A stretch of 64,000 nucleotides of DNA from Ruminococcaceae bacterium OttesenSCG-928-I18. Lineage in GTDB: Bacteria; Bacillota; Clostridia; Oscillospirales; Ruminococcaceae. Shown here one piece after another: positions 57,510-64,000 of the stretch; the first letter of the stretch is position 1, and each line of letters starts with the position of its first letter. The stretch spans positions 52,551 to 116,550 of the forward strand of contig JAJDHT010000002.1 of assembly GCA_030266325.1 (NCBI GenBank), given 5' to 3'. The translations under genes and the position numbers were made by a program. The notes under the pieces were generated by a model. It made no database searches. It had not been told where the DNA came from and saw only the letters and a program-made list of their open reading frames with translations.

Positions 57510-60500
57510 ATGGCTAGGGGAGCCATTAAAGGTATCGTTGTTGAGATCGGCGGCAAGGCCGACAAGCTGATCCGCGTCCTCAGTGATGTGGAAAAAAAGT
57601 CAAAGGGCCTCCAAAGTGAACTGAAGAACGTGGATCGACTCCTTAAATTTGATCCCAAAAATACCGAACTCCTGTCCCAAAAACAAAAAATTCTCGCCAA
57701 TGCCATCAAGGAAACCAAAAACAAGCTGGACACGCTCAAAGAGGCCGAAAAACAGGTGCAGGCACAGTTCGAGCGCGGCGAAGTGTCGGAGGAAGCATAC
57801 CGGGGCCTCCAACAGGAAATCATCGAAACTGAGCAGAAACTGAAATCGCTTACCAAACAGCAGCAGGACTTTGGCAGCGTGGCTGCCCAGCAGGTGGCCG
57901 TTGCCGGAGAATCGGTAAGGGCTTTTGGCGACGGTATGCAGACGGTGGGCCGCGCTATGATGCCCGTCACCGGGGCCGTGGTCGGGCTCGGGACCGCTGC
58001 CGCGGGTACCGCGATTGGGTTTGAGTCCGCGTTCGCTGGCGTACAAAAAACTGTCGACGCCACCGATCAAGAATTTGCCGTGCTTCGTGAGGATATACGA
58101 GGGATGGCTCTCGAAATGCCGCAGTCGGCTGAGGCCATCGCTGGCGTCGCTGAGGCCGCTGGACAGCTGGGCGTCGGTGTTGAGGATATCGAGGAATTCA
58201 CCAGAACCATGGTCATGCTGGGGGATACCACCAACCTTAGCTCCGAGGAGGCGGCCACGGCTATCGCACGCTTCACCAACATCACCGGCACTTCACACAC
58301 CGAAGTCGACAATTTTGGCTCTTCCCTCGTTGCCCTGGGTAACTCATCCGCGGCTACCGAATCGGATATCCTCTCTATGGCCACCAACCTCGCCGCCGCT
58401 GGGAGTCAGGTCGGAATGACGGACGCTGAAATCCTCGCCATGTCCGCTACCCTGTCCTCCCTTGGCCTCGAAGCTCAAGCCGGCGGCTCCGCATTCTCAC
58501 GGGTTATGAAACAAATGGCCACCGATGTGGAGCTGGGCGGTGGAAACATCGAAAACTTCGCCGAAGTCGCCGGCATGTCCGTCCAGGAATTCTCAGACCT
58601 GTTCAATAACGATGCCATGGGCGCTCTCAATGCTTTCCTTCTCGGACTTGGCGATACCGAAAGCATGGGCATGTCTACCATCGCCATGCTGGATGAAATG
58701 GGCATCACTGAACTGCGCATGAGTGATGCCCTCATGCGTACATCCGGATCCAATGACCTGCTCACTAGATCTCTGGAAACCTCCAGAACCGCGTGGGATG
58801 AAAACAACGCGCTTGCTACGGAAGCGGAAACACGATACCAAACAACCGAGAGCCAGCTCCTCATGCTCAAAAACCAGCTGGTTGATGTGGCCATCAGTTT
58901 TGGAGACGTCATGCTTCCGGTCATTCGCGATGTGGTCAACTGGCTGAAAAATCTCGTCGCACAACTGGGCACCCTAAGCCCCGAAACGAAAAAAACCATC
59001 GTCATCGTTGCGGCTGTTGTGGCGGCCATCGGCCCGCTTCTACTCATTCTGGGAAAGGTCATCTCGACCATTGGTACCATCATGACCATGGCACCCAAGA
59101 TCGTGAGCACCATCAAGTTGGTGGGTACTGCTTTCAAGGGCCTTGGCGCCGCGATGGCCGCCAACCCGGTCGGTCTCATCATCGCCGCTATCGTCGCTCT
59201 CATCGCTATCCTCGTGCTCGCATACAATAAATGTGAGTGGTTCCGGGAAATGGTCAACGATGCCTTCGCTCAGATCAAAGTGGCCATCCAGAACGCGATC
59301 CAGGCGGCAAAACCTGTCATCGATCAACTCATCCAGTCGTTCCAGAACCTCATGGAGGCTCTGCGCCCTGTCATCGAATTCATCGCCTCCTATGTCATAT
59401 CCATTTTTAGAGGCCTTGCGGCCGCTATCACACCCGTCATCGCCGCTATTAAAAACGTTATCGATTTTGTCACAAACATCATCAACGCTTTCAAAGCTCT
59501 CCTCCAGGGGGATCTCGACGGTTTCGTCCAGTACATACAGGCTGCTCTGCAAAATGTTTGGCAGTTCATCCAGAATATCGTCGACGCCATTGTGACCTAC
59601 GTCGTGACTTTCCTCGAAAGCATGGGCATCGACGTCAAAACCATTTTTCAGAATATCTGGCAGGCTATTGTCGGGTTCTTTTCCGGGATCGGGCAGTGGT
59701 TCGCCGACCGATTCACCGAGGCCCGCGATGGGATCGCGCTCGTGTTCTCCACCATCGGCACTTGGTTCGCCGCGCGTTGGGAGGATATTAAAGCGGCGTT
59801 TGCCGCCGTGGGTACCTGGTTCCAAACGGTCTTCCAGACCGCGTTCGACAACATCGTCTTCGTCTTCCAGGCAATCGGCGAGTGGTTCGCCGCGCGTTGG
59901 ACCGACATCACGACCGCGCTGGCTCTCGTGGGATCTTGGTTTCTCAATATGTTCCAGACCGCTTACAACAACGTGCTCAGCGTGTTCCAGGCCATCGGCG
60001 CTTGGTTTGCCGCAAGGTGGGCTGATATTCGTGCCGCTCTCGCTACTGTCGCCTCCTGGTTCCTCAATATGTTCCAGAACGCTTACAACAACGTGGTTAG
60101 GGTCTTTCAGGCCATCGGCGCTTGGTTCGCAGCTCGTTGGGCCGATATTAAGGCCGCCCTCGCTAATGTGGCGTCTTGGTTTTTGACTACTTTTACAAAC
60201 GCATATAACAACGTTAAGGCGGCCTTTCAGGCCATCGGTTCTTGGTTCAGTGCCCGCTACAACGACATCACCAATGCCATGAGCGGGATAGCAAGCTTTT
60301 TTGGAAATGTGTTCAACCAGGCTTGGGAAAACGTTAAGAGCGCGTTCTCCGGTGTGACTGCCTTCTTCCAAGGAATCTACGACACCATCACGGGAATCTT
60401 CAGCAACATCGCCAACTCCGTCAAGAACGCCATCAGCGGCGCCGTTGACTCCGCTAATAGCGTTCAGGCAGGAAGTGCATCCGTCAGAGCTATGGCTACA

Positions 60501-60767
60501 GGCGGCGTGCTGCGTAACGGCATGGCTGTCGTCGCTGAGGCCGGCGCACCCGAACTCATCGAAATGGTGAACGGTGAAGCTATCGTTACCCCGCTCACCA
60601 ACCGCGGTCCGGTTCCTGTTTCCGCCTCCGCCGGTGCTACCGCCTCGGGCGTCGTCTTGCATCAAAGCAATGCCTTCTTTAGCCCCAAAGCTCTCGACCC
60701 CGCTGAAACCGCCAGGCTGAACCGCCGCGCTACTCAGCGCACCGTCCTTCAACTTCGAAAGGGGTAG
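57510..60767 (+). CDS. Tape measure protein with 40-residue repeats
   Basis: A 1085-residue protein. The N-terminal coiled coil (residues 20-110; EKKSKGLQSELKNVDRLLKF), a transmembrane-like central segment (VAAIGPLLLILGKVI and IIAAIVALIAILVL), and a region of about five 40-residue units (FQAIGAWFAARWADIKAAL; 59747-60346, 120-base period) are visible. It sets tail length; 1085 residues suggest roughly 160 nm by the usual 0.15 nm per residue. GGAGGGATAGGT precedes the ATG. Confidence 0.92.
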   Translation: MARGAIKGIVVEIGGKADKLIRVLSDVEKKSKGLQSELKNVDRLLKFDPKNTELLSQKQKILANAIKETKNKLDTLKEAEKQVQAQFERGEVSEEAYRGLQQEIIETEQKLKSLTKQQQDFGSVAAQQVAVAGESVRAFGDGMQTVGRAMMPVTGAVVGLGTAAAGTAIGFESAFAGVQKTVDATDQEFAVLREDIRGMALEMPQSAEAIAGVAEAAGQLGVGVEDIEEFTRTMVMLGDTTNLSSEEAATAIARFTNITGTSHTEVDNFGSSLVALGNSSAATESDILSMATNLAAAGSQVGMTDAEILAMSATLSSLGLEAQAGGSAFSRVMKQMATDVELGGGNIENFAEVAGMSVQEFSDLFNNDAMGALNAFLLGLGDTESMGMSTIAMLDEMGITELRMSDALMRTSGSNDLLTRSLETSRTAWDENNALATEAETRYQTTESQLLMLKNQLVDVAISFGDVMLPVIRDVVNWLKNLVAQLGTLSPETKKTIVIVAAVVAAIGPLLLILGKVISTIGTIMTMAPKIVSTIKLVGTAFKGLGAAMAANPVGLIIAAIVALIAILVLAYNKCEWFREMVNDAFAQIKVAIQNAIQAAKPVIDQLIQSFQNLMEALRPVIEFIASYVISIFRGLAAAITPVIAAIKNVIDFVTNIINAFKALLQGDLDGFVQYIQAALQNVWQFIQNIVDAIVTYVVTFLESMGIDVKTIFQNIWQAIVGFFSGIGQWFADRFTEARDGIALVFSTIGTWFAARWEDIKAAFAAVGTWFQTVFQTAFDNIVFVFQAIGEWFAARWTDITTALALVGSWFLNMFQTAYNNVLSVFQAIGAWFAARWADIRAALATVASWFLNMFQNAYNNVVRVFQAIGAWFAARWADIKAALANVASWFLTTFTNAYNNVKAAFQAIGSWFSARYNDITNAMSGIASFFGNVFNQAWENVKSAFSGVTAFFQGIYDTITGIFSNIANSVKNAISGAVDSANSVQAGSASVRAMATGGVLRNGMAVVAEAGAPELIEMVNGEAIVTPLTNRGPVPVSASAGATASGVVLHQSNAFFSPKALDPAETARLNRRATQRTVLQLRKG

Positions 60768-60776
60768 TAGAAACCT

Positions 60777-61637
60777 ATGCGCAGACGTGTGGAGTTTGTG
60801 AATGAGGACAACTTGATCCTCAGCGCGGATTACAATCAATATTCCCCAGTTCGACTTCTGAAAATCGAGGGCGTGACTGCCATCACCAACAGTGTGGTCA
60901 CTACAGATAACTCTATGATCGATGGCTCTACACATCAGGGTACTACTACAAAAGAACGACATATCGAATTGACCTTCGAAATGTTCGAAAACTACAAACA
61001 AATTCGTGATATCCTCTATCTCGTTTTTAAACCGAAAACTACGGGGACCTTCTACTACACGGAAAACGGCGAGACTAGGAGGATCCAATACGAACCCGAG
61101 GATATCGACATCGATAACGAGGGTGTCGTTCGGAATATCGTGGTGTCTCTCAAATGCACCGATCCCTATTTCGAGGCCTTGGACGAGACTGTCGTCGATA
61201 TGGCCGCCTGGGATGCACTCTTTGAATTTGAACATGAATTCCTTGAGGAGGGCGAGGAACTCGCGACGCGAATCGCGGAAATCATCAAAGAGGTGCCGAA
61301 CGAAAGCGCTGCGAAAAATTTGGGTATTACGGTTCAGTTCACCGCCGAGGGTCCCGTCTTCGCGCCCGCTATCTACCATCTTGAAAGCGGAGATTTCGCT
61401 CGCGTTGCGGTTGATTTGATGGCGGGGGACTCGGTGGTCTATACCACGCATACGAATAACAAAAAGGTGTTCCTCTTCCAGGGCGGTGAAAAACGAGAGG
61501 TCAATGAACTGCTTGACGAAGATAGTGAGTTCATTCAGCTTGGCCCTAAGAAAAATACCTTGAAATATGACGCGGATTCTGGGATTGAGTACCTCAACGT
61601 CCAGATCATCTACCGGTTTAAGTTCGCGGGGGTGTAG
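60777..61637 (+). CDS. Distal tail (Dit-like) protein
   Basis: A 286-residue protein. FVNEDNLILSADYNQYSPVRLLKIEGV, ERHIELTFEMFENYKQIRDILY, and VSLKCTDPYFEALDET are the Dit/siphovirus tail component motifs. It forms the ring between tail tube and baseplate. The start is ATG 60777; the tape measure stops nearby. Confidence 0.85.
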   Translation: MRRRVEFVNEDNLILSADYNQYSPVRLLKIEGVTAITNSVVTTDNSMIDGSTHQGTTTKERHIELTFEMFENYKQIRDILYLVFKPKTTGTFYYTENGETRRIQYEPEDIDIDNEGVVRNIVVSLKCTDPYFEALDETVVDMAAWDALFEFEHEFLEEGEELATRIAEIIKEVPNESAAKNLGITVQFTAEGPVFAPAIYHLESGDFARVAVDLMAGDSVVYTTHTNNKKVFLFQGGEKREVNELLDEDSEFIQLGPKKNTLKYDADSGIEYLNVQIIYRFKFAGV

Positions 61638-61641
61638 AGAT

Positions 61642-62724
61642 ATGAATGACTATACCGCTCAGCGTAACAAGCCGATTCGCGTTTACTCTCCTCAGCTTCT
61701 TTTTCAGGGCATCATTGAAGATCATGACTCCCTGCTGTGGAAACGGCGCTATTACGAACCGGGAGAGTTTGAACTGAAAGCCCCCATCACCGACCACAAC
61801 CGTAACCTTCTCAGACCTGGGAACATCCTCACTCTGCGCAATGCGGGTGAGGCCATGTTCATCGAGGACTTGGAAAATGAGGATACCAGCAACGCCAAAC
61901 AACTCGTGCGCGCAGGACGGGCACTCTCGGCCTATTTCGATTTTCGTCGGATCGGGACGCCTTTAAACCCTACGGCCTATTTCTCTGGGCCCGTCGAAGA
62001 CGCGATGCACTTCCTCATAAACTTTTGCGCGCCCTTGCCTCTTGTCGAGTTGGGCAACGTTCAGGGGTTCCCTGAAGTGGTCGAGTTCCAGGCTACTATG
62101 AAGAACCTGTCCTCCTACCTCACTAAGCTGAGCCGCGCGTCGGGGATCGGGTACCGACTTCGCCCGGACTTTAAACAGAAAAAACTCTTCTTTGAGACTT
62201 ACAAAGGCGTCGATCGTACCCTGTCTCAAGGCGTTAATTCTCGCGTCATCTTCTCCGAGGCGTATGAAAACTTGAACGAGGTTCGGTATCGATACAACGA
62301 TCAGCTCTTCGCGACAGAGGTGGTGGTGGGCGGCGAAGGTGAAGGCACCGATCGCGTCTATGTCACGATCGGTGGGGGATCCGGTCTACAGCTCCGGCAG
62401 GGCTTCTGCGACGCTAAAGACCTGCGTAGCGATAACCTCTCACCGGCTCAATATCGGGCCAACCTCCGGCAAAGAGGGCTTGAATGGATGGCGGGACACT
62501 GCATTAACGAAAGCCTCGAGTTCAAAACCGACCCTACCGTTAATTTTAACTACCGCGAACATTACGATCTCGGGGATCTCGTGACCGCTGAAAAAAGAGA
62601 GTGGGAACAGCAAGTGGACCAGCGTCTTACTGAATTACAGGAAACCTATGAGCATGGAGGTATGTCGGTCGACCCCACCATGGGGGATCCGCTGCCTGAA
62701 TCTATTGATTGGAGGGATGAATAG
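61642..62724 (+). CDS. Gp37-like siphovirus baseplate/tail protein
   Basis: A 360-residue protein. FQGIIEDHDSLLWKRRYYEPGEFELKAP and LTKLSRASGIGYRLRPDFKQKKLFFETYKG match the ReqiPepy6 Gp37-like family, a tail hub protein. TAGAGAT precedes the ATG; the ribosome site is weak because it follows the Dit stop closely. Confidence 0.85.
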   Translation: MNDYTAQRNKPIRVYSPQLLFQGIIEDHDSLLWKRRYYEPGEFELKAPITDHNRNLLRPGNILTLRNAGEAMFIEDLENEDTSNAKQLVRAGRALSAYFDFRRIGTPLNPTAYFSGPVEDAMHFLINFCAPLPLVELGNVQGFPEVVEFQATMKNLSSYLTKLSRASGIGYRLRPDFKQKKLFFETYKGVDRTLSQGVNSRVIFSEAYENLNEVRYRYNDQLFATEVVVGGEGEGTDRVYVTIGGGSGLQLRQGFCDAKDLRSDNLSPAQYRANLRQRGLEWMAGHCINESLEFKTDPTVNFNYREHYDLGDLVTAEKREWEQQVDQRLTELQETYEHGGMSVDPTMGDPLPESIDWRDE

Positions 62725-63824
62725 TGGCTTCGAGAACTTCGTATTTTTGGAATTCCCGCGATCGTGATCGCGTCTATGACGCCGCCAGTTTCGAGGATTG
62801 GCTTATGCCGTTCTTCACCACGGGCGTGTTTAATGGGTGCTTCTCGGTCAGCGCCAACGACAATATGTCCGTCACACTGGTAGGGGGGCCTCTTGAGGTC
62901 AACAACCAACGGTGCGGCTTCGTTAACATCGGCGGGAAGGTCATGAAACAGGTCGGGGAGGAAGTGTTCGATGTGCCCACGGCGAGCGGGAATCTCTCTC
63001 GCATCGATCGCGTTGTCCTTCGCTGTGACAGGATCAGTCGAGATCTCTACCCACTCTATGTGGTGGGGAACTTTTCAAACAACCCCGCCCCGCCTCCTCT
63101 GGTTCGGGAACACGGTATCTACGACCTCTCTGTGTGTCAGGTGCATGTGGATCCCGGGGTGATTAAGATCACACAGGACAAGATCCAGGATGAACGCATG
63201 GATCCCGATGTGTGTGGCTGGGTGGCAGCGACTGTGGATGAAATTGATTTCTCCCAAATTACTGCACAGTTTGACGCCTTCTTCAGCATGTACTCGGAAA
63301 TGATCTCCGAGCAGTATCAAATATACCTCGCGCTGATCGATGGCAAAGTTGACGACGCTCAGGACGCCTACAACGCTTTCGTCGACCGGATGAACAGCTA
63401 CGAGGTGACCGCACAAGCTGAGTTCGAGGCCTGGGTCGCGTCTCTGAAGGACATCCTTGATGAGGAAGTGGCGGGACACCTGCAGCTTGAAATCGAAGAA
63501 TTACAAGCGCACGTCCCTGTGGCGAATATCGGTACTGTCGATTGCTCTCACGTGACGGATCAGAAGTTCCCAGTCTGCATCATCGGTGCCGCGGAATGGG
63601 CGTTTGGGTTCGGTGGGGCTGGTCTCGGGCCCTTTGGTGGCACGAACCTTTCTACCGTTCAGGCGGGCTACGAGTATGACGGGGCCGGCAGCATTTCCGT
63701 CACCGTGCCGCAGGCCTTTGCTGCTTTCACCAATTCTGCGCCCGTCGGTGAGAACCAGTTCTCTTTCTATCCCGATGATACAACCATCAACACTACTACC
63801 CTGCTCTTGCAGGTACAAAACTAA
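62724..63824 (+). CDS. Upper baseplate/receptor-binding candidate protein
   Basis: A 366-residue protein beginning GTG at 62724 (GGAGGGATGAATA upstream). SVSANDNMSVTLVGGPLEVNNQRCGFVN, then NLSRIDRVVLRCDR, are the phage baseplate upper protein motifs; a helical central region and a Gly-rich beta C-terminus follow. Position after Gp37 fits host recognition. Confidence 0.75.
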   Translation: MASRTSYFWNSRDRDRVYDAASFEDWLMPFFTTGVFNGCFSVSANDNMSVTLVGGPLEVNNQRCGFVNIGGKVMKQVGEEVFDVPTASGNLSRIDRVVLRCDRISRDLYPLYVVGNFSNNPAPPPLVREHGIYDLSVCQVHVDPGVIKITQDKIQDERMDPDVCGWVAATVDEIDFSQITAQFDAFFSMYSEMISEQYQIYLALIDGKVDDAQDAYNAFVDRMNSYEVTAQAEFEAWVASLKDILDEEVAGHLQLEIEELQAHVPVANIGTVDCSHVTDQKFPVCIIGAAEWAFGFGGAGLGPFGGTNLSTVQAGYEYDGAGSISVTVPQAFAAFTNSAPVGENQFSFYPDDTTINTTTLLLQVQN

Positions 63825-63835
63825 GGAGGTCTCTA

Positions 63836-64000
63836 ATGGCAATTAAGCACATAGATCGGGGCACTCTTGCCTGGGATGAAGACATCAATGAGAACTTTGA
63901 TGACTGTATGCCCATATCTGAATACGACCCCCCCGAACAAGGACAAACGACGGGGCCGGTCGCACGGGCCGGGGGCATCAAACCCTTCTTTTCCCAAAAA
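63836..64000 (+). CDS. Phage tail-region protein (partial, continues past window)
   Basis: Open from the ATG at 63836 (AAGGAGGTCTCTA upstream) to the window edge, giving 55 residues (MAIKHIDRGTLAWDEDIN...). It probably belongs to tail fibre or base proteins. The product cannot be named from this fragment. Confidence 0.6.
   Translation, partial: MAIKHIDRGTLAWDEDINENFDDCMPISEYDPPEQGQTTGPVARAGGIKPFFSQK

Noticed and set aside
59040-61451. 803-residue reverse ORF opposite the tape measure and Dit genes
   Set aside because: It spans two well-supported forward genes and follows their codon pattern; the sequence is a shadow.

Overview
The window looks like a chromosomal segment of a GC-rich, low-oxygen Firmicute, most likely a Clostridia member near Oscillospiraceae/Ruminococcaceae. 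The reasons are Gram-positive promoters and AGGAGG ribosome sites, a T-box leader, Rrf2, DtxR and ArsR regulators, LPXTG-type sorting signals, and a methionine synthase split from its activation domain. This placement is inference; no rRNA or species marker is present.

Bases 1 to about 32,000 are host chromosome. In order they carry: an MFS exporter cut by the window edge; a YdcF-type protein; a YczE-like membrane protein behind a leader terminator; a nitroreductase; a heavy-metal cassette (separate HMA protein plus CadA/ZntA-type ATPase with a 17-bp-arm operator) facing an ArsR and DtxR regulator pair; a thioesterase and several small proteins; the two-part cobalamin methionine synthase; a T-box-controlled tyrosine phenol-lyase/tryptophanase family enzyme; an AIM24 protein; an Rrf2-cysK pair; a YhhN membrane protein; two zinc-ribbon proteins; a PTS enzyme I; alanine racemase; a cold shock protein; TrmO; OsmC; MATE; pyruvate kinase; and phosphopentomutase. 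Two dispersed non-coding repeat families (called A and B here) recur through this half. I did not see them in the phage half.

Bases about 32,017 to 64,000 are the left part of a siphovirus-like prophage that continues past the window. It is joined to the 3' part of a tRNA-Trp gene beside intact tRNA-Asp and tRNA-Thr genes. The order is integrase, ImmA/IrrE protease, repressor, divergent switch with four matching 16-bp operators, small early genes, a replication module (DUF2800 nuclease, DUF2815 protein, family A polymerase, VapE-type primase/helicase, VRR-NUC, SNF2 helicase), a late regulator, and then head and tail genes (portal, protease, HK97 capsid, connectors, tail tube, frameshifted chaperone, tape measure, Dit, Gp37-like, baseplate/fibre).

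Several phage features are unusual. The large terminase is reduced to its nuclease domain and fused in frame to an HNH endonuclease, and no terminase ATPase is visible. Two LPXTG-type surface proteins, a coiled-coil repeat protein and a RelE-like toxin-antitoxin pair lie against the phage transcription direction; three of these four units have visible promoters of their own. One surface protein has its sorting signal in the middle, followed by a second export signal. The tail chaperone carries a CCCAAAC slippery site directly before its stop codon.
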